This document shows positions 1 through 5,573 of a DNA stretch of 10,111 bases, one piece after another. How positions within the stretch are numbered: the first letter of the stretch is position 1; each line of letters begins with the position of its first letter. The position numbers and the translations under genes are program-made. The notes below the pieces were generated by a model, which worked only from the letters and a program-made list of their open reading frames with translations, did no database searches and had not been told where the DNA came from. The stretch covers positions 1-10,111 of the forward strand of contig URNM01000072.1 in assembly GCA_900549185.1 (NCBI GenBank), given 5' to 3'. The stretch comes from an uncultured Collinsella sp. (lineage in GTDB: Bacteria > Actinomycetota > Coriobacteriia > Coriobacteriales > Coriobacteriaceae).

Positions 1-5
1 AAGGG

Positions 6-31
6 AAGAGGCGGGGTATGCCCCGCCTCTT
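6..31. other. Perfect 11-bp hairpin at the left edge
   Basis: AAGAGGCGGGG (6-16) pairs perfectly with CCCCGCCTCTT (21-31) around a 4-base loop TATG. A hairpin this stable just inside the window is probably the terminator of a gene lying to the left, or a bidirectional one. However, neither strand shows a proper T run directly after it, so the terminator reading is only moderate. Bases 32-54 show nothing recognisable. Confidence 0.5.
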
Positions 32-54
32 ACACCACATCTCTGCGCGCTACC

Positions 55-257
55 TACCCCCTGCAGCGACGTGCAAAATCGCGAGTATTCTTCAAATTCC
101 GCCGTTCCGGATGTCCCTCAGAGACGAAAAAGCAAAAAAACAGCCCCCGTTTTAGCGTCATCAGAGCCAAAACGGGGGTCGTTCCGTGCTTCGATTAACT
201 GGTAAAAGCCTTTACCTTGCTGAATACTCTCAATTTTGCACGTCGCGGGCGGGGGTA
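55..257. repeat. MITE-like element with 36-bp imperfect terminal inverted repeats
   Basis: Bases 55-90 are the inverted copy of 222-257, with 31 of 36 positions matching. The innermost 24 bases (67-90 against 222-245, core CGACGTGCAAAAT) match at 22 of 24. The 203-bp span is more AT-rich than its surroundings. Inside it are a terminator-like hairpin (144-178) and a small palindrome, GGTAAA-AGCC-TTTACC (201-216). No transposase is encoded and no clear target-site duplication is visible. A non-autonomous palindromic intergenic repeat is the best description. Whether it occurs elsewhere in the genome cannot be seen from this window. Confidence 0.55.
125..178 (-). terminator. Rho-independent terminator, minus strand
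   Basis: CCCCCGTTTT (144-153) pairs with AAAACGGGGG (169-178) across a 15-base loop. Read on the minus strand, the stem is followed by a seven-T run and then a five-T run (complement of 127-140). This is a textbook intrinsic terminator for leftward transcripts. It is the first one downstream of the transaldolase gene ending at 421, about 240 bases past its stop codon, so that mRNA would carry a long structured 3' region unless the earlier hairpins stop it. Confidence 0.75.
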
Positions 258-266
258 CCTTTGAAC

Positions 267-285
267 ACGGCAGGATATGGAAGCC
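267..285 (-). repeat. Second copy of the transaldolase 3' end (direct repeat of 423-441)
   Basis: Bases 267-285 match 423-441 at 18 of 19 positions. The 423-441 copy encodes the last codons (GFHILP) of the transaldolase gene and begins with the last base of its stop codon. The two copies are 156 bases apart, exactly 52 codons, so the downstream copy also reads GFHILP in the same frame. It is too short to be called a pseudogene. It may mark a duplication, or recombination between a repeat element and the gene end. Confidence 0.6.
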
Positions 286-318
286 GATTACCAACCTACT
301 GGCAAGCTCGTGCCGGCA

Positions 319-390
319 GCCCCGGCCTTCCCTTTCCCTAGCGCAACTCTCGCAAAGCGCGTGAGCGATAGGGAAAGGGAAGGCCGGGGC
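319..390. repeat. Perfect 22-bp inverted repeat, 28-base spacer
   Basis: Bases 319-340 are the exact reverse complement of 369-390 (core GGCCTTCCCTTTCCCTA). The spacer 341-368 can form further short pairs, for example CGC 351-353 with GCG 357-359. No T run follows on either strand, so it is not a standard intrinsic terminator. It lies just downstream of the transaldolase stop codon and would form a long hairpin in that mRNA's 3' region, where it could affect stability. Alternatively it is the core of a palindromic repeat element. Confidence 0.65.
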
Positions 391-421
391 GAACAGCCCA
401 CGGCGCAGCCAGTGTTCGCCC
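387..421. other. 9-bp hairpin at the transaldolase stop, overlapping the larger one
   Basis: GGGCGAACA (387-395) is the reverse complement of TGTTCGCCC (413-421). The right arm ends on the last base of the stop codon of the transaldolase gene. The left arm shares 387-390 with the 22-bp inverted repeat, so in RNA the two hairpins compete for four bases. Pairing is seen directly; any role in 3'-end processing is inference. Confidence 0.45.
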
Positions 422-1125
422 TACGGCAGAATATGGAAGCCCAAAGCGGCGATATCCTTAGCGAAACCGCGCACGGTATCGAGCGAGACCTCGTACGGGT
501 CGCGGCCGATGTTCTTGCGCTTGGCCAGAATACTGTTGGGCGCCGTGATGATCTGGCAACCGCATCCTTCCGCCTGGTAAATGTTGATGAGCTCGCGCGT
601 GGACGCCCACAGGACCTCGCAGTTGGGCTTGGCGGCGGCCTTCTTGACCGACTCCGTCATAAACGGAATGGGATCGACGCCGGTATCGGCGATGCGGCCG
701 GCAAAGAGCGAGATGATGGACGGCGTCTCGACGTCAACGGCCTCGACCATCTCATCGACCTGCTTAGGCGTAAAGATGGTAGTGACGTTGACCTTGATGC
801 CGTCGGCCGAAAGCTTGCGGACCAGCTCGGCGGTGGACTCGCCCTTGGTGGTCACGCACGGAATCTTGACGTAGACGTTCTCGGCCCAGGTAGCGATCTC
901 GCGAGCCTCGACCTCCATGGTCTCGACGTCATCGGCAAAGACCTCAAACGAGACGGACACATCGATGATGTGGGCCAGGACCTCCTTGGCAAACGCGCGG
1001 TAATCCGTCACGCCGCCCTTCTTCATAAGGGACGGGTTAGTCGTGAAACCCTGAACGTTGCCGTTCTCGTACATGTCGAGCATGCCCTCGAGGTTTGCAC
1101 CGTCAGCGAACACCTTGATTGCCAT
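421..1125 (-). CDS. Transaldolase / fructose-6-phosphate aldolase-like protein, copy 1
   Basis: A 234-residue class I aldolase of the small (FSA/TalC-like) transaldolase family, slightly longer than E. coli FSA (220). These cytosolic enzymes transfer or cleave a dihydroxyacetone unit through a lysine Schiff base. Visible landmarks are FADGANLEGM (catalytic-type Asp8), GFTTNPSL (Asn30), YVKIP (Schiff-base Lys87) and SLFAGRIADTG (Phe141). Phe141 aligns with the Tyr131 that marks true FSA; Phe at this site is typical of transaldolases. The start at 1125 is chosen because MAIKVFADG matches copy 2 and AAAGGA lies 9 bases upstream (1135-1140). A terminator separates it from the PTS operon upstream, so it is probably transcribed alone. 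It is about 80% identical to copy 2 (188 of 234 residues, counted by eye). Family assignment is firm, exact reaction is not. Confidence 0.9.
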   Translation of the reverse strand: MAIKVFADGANLEGMLDMYENGNVQGFTTNPSLMKKGGVTDYRAFAKEVLAHIIDVSVSFEVFADDVETMEVEAREIATWAENVYVKIPCVTTKGESTAELVRKLSADGIKVNVTTIFTPKQVDEMVEAVDVETPSIISLFAGRIADTGVDPIPFMTESVKKAAAKPNCEVLWASTRELINIYQAEGCGCQIITAPNSILAKRKNIGRDPYEVSLDTVRGFAKDIAALGFHILP

Positions 1126-1165
1126 CTGCCTGATTCCTTTCGTCTGCATACGGCCGGTAAGCTGC

Positions 1166-1186
1166 TAAACACTTTACCTGTGTTTA
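1166..1186. promoter_or_regulatory. Operator-like palindrome upstream of transaldolase copy 1
   Basis: TAAACAC (1166-1172) and GTGTTTA (1180-1186) form a 21-bp interrupted palindrome with a 7-base centre, 41-61 bases upstream of the start codon. Size and position suit a dimeric repressor site. A minus-strand TTGATA (1185-1190) could be a -35 box, but I see no good -10 at the right spacing, so the promoter itself is not assigned. The regulator is unknown. Confidence 0.4.
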
Positions 1187-1263
1187 TCAAGGCTTGAACT
1201 GCGGGTTTTTATCTTCTCGGCGAACGGTTTTGCAGATTTACCATTTTTATATCGACGCCCCAG

Positions 1264-1310
1264 CGGCAAAACGTTTTTGCCGATCATCGCGGTTGATTCC
1301 GTTCACGGAA
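1264..1310. promoter_or_regulatory. Two further palindromes in the 1126-1449 gap
   Basis: CGGCAAAA-CGT-TTTTGCCG (1264-1282) and TTCCGT-TC-ACGGAA (1297-1310) lie between the PTS terminator and the transaldolase start. The second, read on the minus strand, contains TTCCGTGAACGG, which recurs on the plus strand at 4549-4560 in the gap between transaldolase copy 2 and the DeoR gene. A shared 12-base word in the two control regions of this locus makes a common regulator site plausible. The first palindrome could instead be a hairpin in a leader. No gene is seen in this gap. Confidence 0.4.
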
Positions 1311-1355
1311 CAGAAGCAGCGCCTTGCCGGCTCGTTTTCACAATCGCCCCAAAGC

Positions 1356-1392
1356 AAAAAGCGGTGACGCCTCATTTGAGACGTCACCGCTT
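1356..1392 (-). terminator. Rho-independent terminator of the PTS operon
   Basis: Arms 1359-1373 and 1378-1392 (outer part AAGCGGTGACG / CGTCACCGCTT) pair over 15 positions with a 4-base loop. The one irregular pair is a G-U wobble in minus-strand RNA. Leftward, the stem runs into five Ts (complement of 1356-1360). It begins 58 bases after the EIIC stop codon and separates the PTS operon from transaldolase copy 1. Confidence 0.85.
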
Positions 1393-1449
1393 CCGTGTAG
1401 GAGCCGGTTATCGGAGCTCCGCCCGATTAGGGCTTAACGTACGCCTGGA

Positions 1450-2841
1450 TTACTCTTCCTCAACGTGGTTAATCACAGCACCCTTGGTGTGGATGAAGTT
1501 GGGGACGAAGGCGACGACCAGAAGGACAGCGAGAATCGCGTAGACACCGGTGGTACCGAAGGCCTCGGCAGCGCGGCCGAGCGTAATACCAATGACAGAG
1601 AAATCGAAGTCGCCGAACGTAGTGTTCTTGAAGCCAAAGACGTCAAGAACGGGCAGGAGCAGGGCCGGGGCAAAGGTGATGAGCAGGCCGTTGACGAAAG
1701 CGCCAAGAGCTGCGCCCTTGCGACCGCCAGTAGCATTGCCGTAGATGCCGGCGGTAGCACCGCAGAAGAAGTGGGGAACCATGCCCGGGATGATGAAGAT
1801 GCCCAGGGTAGCGCCCACGATGAACATACCGACTACGCCGCCGATGAAGGAAGCGACAAAGCCGAGGATGACGGCGGTGGGAGCATAGGGGAAGAAGACG
1901 GCGCAGTCGACGGCGGGGATGGCGCCAGGGATCAGCTTGTTGGAGATGCCCTGGAAAGCCGGGACCAGGTCGGCGAGGATCATACGAACGCCGTTGTAGA
2001 CGATGGTGACACCAACGGCGAAGGACAGGGCACAGGTCAGGGCATAGACGATTACATTGTCGCCGCCAGCGGTCTTGGTAACGACCGCAGGATCTGCGAT
2101 GTAAGCGGCGAAAGCGGTAACCAGGTAGAAGAAGGCCATGGTAAGAGCCGTGGAGATGGTGGTGTCGCGCAGGAAGGAGAACTTCTCGGGAACCTCGATC
2201 TTCTCGGTGCTGTTCTCCTCGGCGTCCTTAGCAAAAAGCGTACCGACTGCAGCGGAGATGTAATAGGCGAGTGAACCGAAGTGGCCCATGGCGATTTCAT
2301 CGCCATCGGTAACCTTCTCGGTGAAACGCTGACCAACGGCGGGAAGCATAGCGCTCACGAGACCCAGGAACATGCCGCCCACGATGACAAGCTGGACATC
2401 CTGGAAGCCAGATGCCTGCAGAACGGCAGACAGCAGGCAAGCCATGAACATGCTGTGATGGCCCGTCAGAAAGATGTACTTAAACTTGGTAAAACGGGCA
2501 ATGATAATGTTCACGACGTAGCCGAGAATCAGGATCATCATGGTCTGAACGCCGAGGACGCTCTGAGCCATCGAAACGACGACCTCGTTGTTGGGCACGA
2601 CGCCGGTGATGTGGAAACCGGTCTCGATGAAGGTACCCAGCGGAGCAAGGTTCTCCTGAACAACAGCAGCGCCGGCAGACAGCATGATGTAACCAAGAAT
2701 GGGCTTCAGGGTTCCCGTCATCACCTTGTGGGCAGGGCGCTTGAGCGCAACAAGGCCCACAAAGGCAAACAGACCCATGATCCACGCTGGCTTAGTCAGA
2801 ATCGATTGGATAAACTCAAGTATGGGAAGGATGGCTTGCAT
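1450..2841 (-). CDS. PTS EIIC, UlaA/SgaT family permease
   Basis: A 463-residue, highly hydrophobic membrane protein with roughly ten or more membrane spans. It is nearly the length of E. coli UlaA (465). Family signatures are LTGHHSMF (His128), VTDGDEIAMGH (His187), YNGVRMILADL, KLIPGAIPAVDCAVFF (Asp312) and IIPGMVPHFF. It carries the phosphorylated-sugar transport step of a PTS, taking phosphate from EIIB. Compared with E. coli UlaA recalled from memory, two pocket glutamines (after TGH and after GH) appear as Phe132 and Phe188, so the substrate may not be ascorbate. The start at 2841 has AAAGGA (2849-2854) 7 bases upstream; the longer reading from 2886 lacks family similarity. It is the last gene of the EIIA-EIIB-EIIC run, 71 bases after EIIB, and is followed by a strong terminator. 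Confidence 0.9.
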   Translation of the reverse strand: MQAILPILEFIQSILTKPAWIMGLFAFVGLVALKRPAHKVMTGTLKPILGYIMLSAGAAVVQENLAPLGTFIETGFHITGVVPNNEVVVSMAQSVLGVQTMMILILGYVVNIIIARFTKFKYIFLTGHHSMFMACLLSAVLQASGFQDVQLVIVGGMFLGLVSAMLPAVGQRFTEKVTDGDEIAMGHFGSLAYYISAAVGTLFAKDAEENSTEKIEVPEKFSFLRDTTISTALTMAFFYLVTAFAAYIADPAVVTKTAGGDNVIVYALTCALSFAVGVTIVYNGVRMILADLVPAFQGISNKLIPGAIPAVDCAVFFPYAPTAVILGFVASFIGGVVGMFIVGATLGIFIIPGMVPHFFCGATAGIYGNATGGRKGAALGAFVNGLLITFAPALLLPVLDVFGFKNTTFGDFDFSVIGITLGRAAEAFGTTGVYAILAVLLVVAFVPNFIHTKGAVINHVEEE

Positions 2842-2865
2842 CTGCGCTTCCTTTCTCTCTAACGT

Positions 2866-2898
2866 GGGCGCGTTTCCCTCTTCCACAGGGAACCGCCC
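2866..2898. other. Hairpin in the EIIB-EIIC gap
   Basis: GGGCG (2866-2870) with TTTCCCT (2873-2879) pairs with AGGGAAC (2887-2893) and CGCCC (2894-2898), with small bulges. In minus-strand mRNA it sits about 25 bases ahead of the EIIC start codon, so it could protect the distal mRNA or tune EIIC translation. On the plus strand it is followed by five Ts, but no plus-strand gene ends here. Confidence 0.4.
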
Positions 2899-2912
2899 TT
2901 TTTCGTGCCGCT

Positions 2913-3188
2913 TTAGGCGTTAGCGGCGGCCGCCTTGATTGCCTCGAGGGCGTCTTCGCGGATCTTCTTCTTGTTCACATAGCTGCGAACGATCACAACG
3001 TTGCCGTGGAGCTCGGGGGCGAGCTCCTTAACGGTGATGAACAGATCCGGATTTGCGGAAGAAGCACCGTTCAGGTCCATAGACTCAACGTCGGCCTTGA
3101 TGCCCTCCTCCTCGCAAAGCTCCTCGACTTTGCCAGCGAGCATCAGGCTAGACCCGATGCCGTTTCCGCATACGGTGATGATATGCAT
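2913..3188 (-). CDS. PTS EIIB, UlaB/SgaB-like (lactose/ascorbate fold)
   Basis: A 91-residue soluble phosphotransfer protein. The N-terminus MHIITVCGNGIGSS has the phosphorylatable Cys7 in the loop CGNGIGSS, as in UlaB and GatB. It takes phosphate from the histidine of EIIA and passes it to the sugar bound by EIIC. The start at 3188 is supported by AGGAAGG five bases upstream and by the cysteine loop falling at the expected distance. A 75-base gap separates it from EIIA and 71 bases from EIIC. Such gaps are long for an operon but contain no terminator with a good T run, so co-transcription is likely. Length and composition are normal for the family, and no irregularity is seen. Confidence 0.9.
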   Translation of the reverse strand: MHIITVCGNGIGSSLMLAGKVEELCEEEGIKADVESMDLNGASSANPDLFITVKELAPELHGNVVIVRSYVNKKKIREDALEAIKAAAANA

Positions 3189-3235
3189 GGCAACCTTCCT
3201 CTCCTACACGTGACGGTTTTCCGTCTATCCAAAAG

Positions 3236-3251
3236 CGGCGACGCATCGCCG
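3236..3251. other. Short hairpin between EIIA and EIIB
   Basis: CGGCGA (3236-3241) pairs with TCGCCG (3246-3251) around a 4-base loop. On the minus strand it is followed by CTTTT. The stem is short and the T run weak, so it could be a partial attenuator or processing site that lowers EIIB and EIIC relative to the proximal genes, or nothing. Confidence 0.3.
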
Positions 3252-3263
3252 TGCCATTAAGGC

Positions 3264-3710
3264 CTAAAAGAATGAACGCATGGTCTCCAAAACCTGCTCG
3301 GGCGTATCGCATGCGCTGAGCTTGGCAACGCAGTCCTCGTCCTCGAACATCTGCGAAAGCTCCGCCAAGCAGCCAAGATGAGCCTTGGGGTCGGGTGCGC
3401 AAATACCCACGAGCACGTGAACCGGATCGAAATCCTCGTGTCCAAACGCAACGGCAGGGTCAAGCGTGACGATACAGATTCCCGCTTCACTCACATTGCC
3501 ATCTGCCTGGGCGTGGGGCATGGCGATGCCCTCTTCCAAGACCATATAGGGGCCGAATTTGTGAACCGATGAAATCATGGCGTCAACATAGCTCTGGTCG
3601 CATTTGCCAGCGTCTACGAGCAATTTACCGCATGCCCTGATCGCTTCCTCCCAGTCGGAGGCCTCGACGTGGCAGGCAACAAGCTCGGGTTTAAGAAGAT
3701 CGGTCAGCAT
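3264..3710 (-). CDS. PTS EIIA, fructose/mannitol superfamily (UlaC-like)
   Basis: A 148-residue cytosolic EIIA. The phosphoacceptor is His66 in EEGIAMPHAQ, the canonical motif of the fructose-mannitol-ascorbate EIIA group. The following GICIVTLDPAVAFGHEDFDPV and VHVLVGICAPDPKAHLGCLAELSQ segments are also typical. It accepts phosphate from HPr and donates it to Cys7 of the EIIB encoded next. The start at 3710 lies only 9 bases after the stop codon of transaldolase copy 2, with AGGGGA in that gap serving as ribosome site. This tight spacing means transaldolase and EIIA are made from one message, which ties the aldolase to the imported substrate. There is no PRD or other regulatory domain attached. 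Confidence 0.9.
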   Translation of the reverse strand: MLTDLLKPELVACHVEASDWEEAIRACGKLLVDAGKCDQSYVDAMISSVHKFGPYMVLEEGIAMPHAQADGNVSEAGICIVTLDPAVAFGHEDFDPVHVLVGICAPDPKAHLGCLAELSQMFEDEDCVAKLSACDTPEQVLETMRSFF

Positions 3711-3719
3711 GCTCGTCCC

Positions 3720-4430
3720 CTACTCCTCGGGCAAGATATGAAAACCAAGCGCCTGAACGTCGCGGGCAAAGCCCTTGACCGTATCAAGCGAGTACTCAAG
3801 CAAATCTTTCCCGAAATTCTTGCGCTTGGCAAGAATGGCATTGGGGACCGTAATGATCTGGCATCCAACGGACTCTGCCTGGAAGATATTGAGGACCTCG
3901 CGCGTAGACGCCCAGAGAACCTCGGCAGCAGGCTTAACGGCAGCCTTCTTTACGGACTCCGCCATGAGGGGCAGCGGATCGACGCCGGTATCGGCAATGC
4001 GACCGGCAAAGATGGACAGAATAGAGGGGGTCTCGGCAGAAACGGCATCGACGAACTCGTCGACCTGCTCGGGCGTGAAGATAGTGGTGACATTCACCTT
4101 GATGCCGTCGGCAGAAAGGCGCTTGACCAACGCGGCAGTAGACTCGCCCTTGGTGTTGAGCGCCGGGATCTTAACGTAGACGTTGTCTGCCCAGGTTGCG
4201 ATCTCGCGAGCCTCGGCTTCCATACCAGCCTCGTCATCAGCGAAAACCTCAAAAGAGACCGACACATCGGTAATGTGCTCAAGAACCGTCTTGGCAAAAG
4301 CGCGGTAGTCGGTCACGCCGCCGGCCTTCATAAGGGAAGGATTGGTCGTGAAGCCCTGAACGTTGCCATTGTCATGCATGTCAAGCATGCCTTCGAGGTT
4401 AGCGCCGTCGGCAAACACCTTGATCGCCAT
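3720..4430 (-). CDS. Transaldolase / fructose-6-phosphate aldolase-like protein, copy 2
   Basis: A 236-residue paralogue of the protein encoded at 421-1125, with no gaps in the alignment except two extra C-terminal residues (GFHILPEE). The catalytic set is the same: Asp8 in FADGANLEGM, Asn30 in FTTNPS, Schiff-base Lys87 in YVKIP, and Phe141 in SIFAGRIADTG where true FSA has Tyr. As first gene of the PTS operon it presumably acts on the phosphorylated product or a near derivative of the imported compound. The start at 4430 follows AAAGGA by six bases; the upstream in-frame Met at 4487 has no family similarity. Differences from copy 1 cluster away from the active-site motifs. It could be a transaldolase, or an aldolase of altered specificity; the sequence does not decide. 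Confidence 0.9.
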   Translation of the reverse strand: MAIKVFADGANLEGMLDMHDNGNVQGFTTNPSLMKAGGVTDYRAFAKTVLEHITDVSVSFEVFADDEAGMEAEAREIATWADNVYVKIPALNTKGESTAALVKRLSADGIKVNVTTIFTPEQVDEFVDAVSAETPSILSIFAGRIADTGVDPLPLMAESVKKAAVKPAAEVLWASTREVLNIFQAESVGCQIITVPNAILAKRKNFGKDLLEYSLDTVKGFARDVQALGFHILPEE

Positions 4431-4458
4431 GTTCGGTCCTTTCTCATCTAACACTATT

Positions 4459-4560
4459 GCTATCGAAAGCCTTCTTCTTTGTTTCAAAAGCTTTTCGGTT
4501 TTCTTTTATAAACCATTTCAAAAGCTATCGAAAGCTCAATTGTCAACTTTCCGTGAACGG
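4459..4560. promoter_or_regulatory. Control region of the PTS operon with repeated operator-like words
   Basis: This lies in the 348-base gap between the divergent operon and deoR genes. GCTATCGAAAGC occurs twice (4459-4470 and 4524-4535). TTTCAAAAGCTWTCG occurs twice (4482-4496 and 4516-4530, one mismatch, 34 bases apart). A perfect minus-strand TTGACA (4541-4546) sits beside the second site and is a candidate -35 box, but the -10 at the right distance is poor; an alternative minus-strand TATAAA lies within 4504-4510. TTCCGTGAACGG (4549-4560) also occurs near 1299-1310. Words containing TTTCG are common in DeoR-family operators, so these are likely sites for the neighbouring regulator (inference). 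Confidence 0.5.
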
Positions 4561-4700
4561 TCGAATATCGGGTGTGAACGTGCTTCTTTTGGGCGGCACC
4601 TCCAGAACAAGCCCCTCTATACGCTATTTAAGTGCGAACTATCTGCTACATATGCATTCGGGACATGCCATTCCGTTCATTTGATTCATACGATTTTGCC

Positions 4701-4741
4701 TTGTTCTTTTCATATCGATACGTTATATTTCGATTACGAAA
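4701..4741 (+). promoter_or_regulatory. Putative deoR promoter with overlapping TTTCG palindrome
   Basis: TTGTTC (4701-4706) and TATATT (4724-4729) are spaced by 17 bases and could form a sigma-70 type promoter; the -35 is weak. Directly overlapping and following the -10 is TTTCG-ATTA-CGAAA (4728-4741), a 14-bp palindrome whose half site resembles the repeated words on the operon side. A repressor bound here would block deoR transcription, suggesting autoregulation. Bases 4561-4700 hold no recognisable gene. Confidence 0.45.
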
Positions 4742-4778
4742 GGCGCATCTTTTGCCTTTTGTTCAAAAGGAGCGGCAT

Positions 4779-5570
4779 ATGGCATCTACTTCAGACCTTT
4801 CACCGGCCGAGCGTCAGCGATTTATCATGAATTGGCTGGCCGAAAAACCAAATATCTCGGTATCCGACATCGTTCGCCGTTTTTCGGTTTCGGAAGTCAC
4901 CGCACGACACGACCTCGTCTCGCTGGAATCCGAGGGCAAGCTGCGTCGCGTACGCGGTGGAGCGGTATCGCTTTCTCGCTCCAACGCAATCTCGTATCCC
5001 GAGGAGCGCATCAATGTCCAAGTCGAGGCCAAGGAGGCCATCGCCGCAACCGCAGCAACTCTTGTTGATGATGGCGATGTTCTGGTAATTGATATCGGCA
5101 CCACGGGCTTTTACTTCGCTAAGGCCCTCATGGACAAGCGTGAGATCACCATTATCACCGGCGATCTTGCAATCGCGAACTACGCCAGCTTCAATCTCCC
5201 CAATGCTTCGGTAGTGCTGCTGGGCGGCTCCGTGCGCAAGGGTCACCTCTATCTCGCGGGCGCACTAACGCTCGACTGTATGAGCAAACTACATACCGAC
5301 AAGGCGTTTGTCAGTGCCGACGGATTCCACCCCGACCACGGTTTTACCGTCGAGCACGACTTCTCGGCCATGATCAAGCATATGTACCTGACCAACTCAA
5401 ACCAGGGTTACATGATGGTTGACCAGGGAAAGTTCAACAAGACCAGTTTTTATCAGTCCGCGCAGATCGATGACCTCGATGGCATCATCGTTGACGGAGA
5501 CGACGAGGGCATCATGACGGCGGCGATCGAGAGCAGCCGCAGTCATCCCAAGCTCTATATTGCAAAATAG
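4779..5570 (+). CDS. DeoR/GlpR-family transcriptional regulator
   Basis: A 263-residue cytosolic DNA-binding protein of usual family length. Residues 9-60 form the N-terminal DeoR helix-turn-helix (ISVSDIVRRFSVSEVTARHDL followed by LEsEGKLRRVRGGA). Residues from about 80 onward form the sugar-phosphate-sensing domain, with DIGTTG (105-110), ITGDLAIA, LLGGSVR and SADGFHPDHGFT. The usual family wording is R-R-D-L in the recognition helix; here it is ARHDL. The start at 4779 has AAAAGGAG six bases upstream and excludes an unlikely 49-residue hydrophobic extension. Divergent orientation from the transaldolase-PTS operon, with repeated TTTCG-type words between them, makes that operon the likely target and a phosphorylated intermediate of its pathway the likely inducer. 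Ends 3 bases before a strong terminator. Confidence 0.9.
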   Translation: MASTSDLSPAERQRFIMNWLAEKPNISVSDIVRRFSVSEVTARHDLVSLESEGKLRRVRGGAVSLSRSNAISYPEERINVQVEAKEAIAATAATLVDDGDVLVIDIGTTGFYFAKALMDKREITIITGDLAIANYASFNLPNASVVLLGGSVRKGHLYLAGALTLDCMSKLHTDKAFVSADGFHPDHGFTVEHDFSAMIKHMYLTNSNQGYMMVDQGKFNKTSFYQSAQIDDLDGIIVDGDDEGIMTAAIESSRSHPKLYIAK

Positions 5571-5573
5571 CCC

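Noticed and set aside
55..257. CRISPR array or tRNA in the repeat-rich left end
   Set aside because: There are no regularly spaced direct repeats and no cloverleaf; the repeats are inverted arms and hairpins.
277..1197. 306-codon plus-strand open frame
   Set aside because: It is antisense to the transaldolase gene and its protein has no family features; it exists because the opposite strand is GC-rich coding sequence.
1465..2274. 269-codon plus-strand open frame
   Set aside because: It lies wholly opposite the EIIC gene, encodes a low-complexity Asp/Gly/Glu-rich sequence, and has no ribosome site; a shadow frame.
1450..3710. Calling the PTS an L-ascorbate transporter (ulaABC)
   Set aside because: Family membership is clear but no ascorbate catabolic gene accompanies it and pocket residues seem changed, so no substrate or gene symbol is assigned.
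4632..4778. N-terminal extension of the DeoR protein from the ATG at 4632
   Set aside because: The extension crosses the putative promoter, is unlike the family, and the ATG at 4779 has a strong ribosome site.
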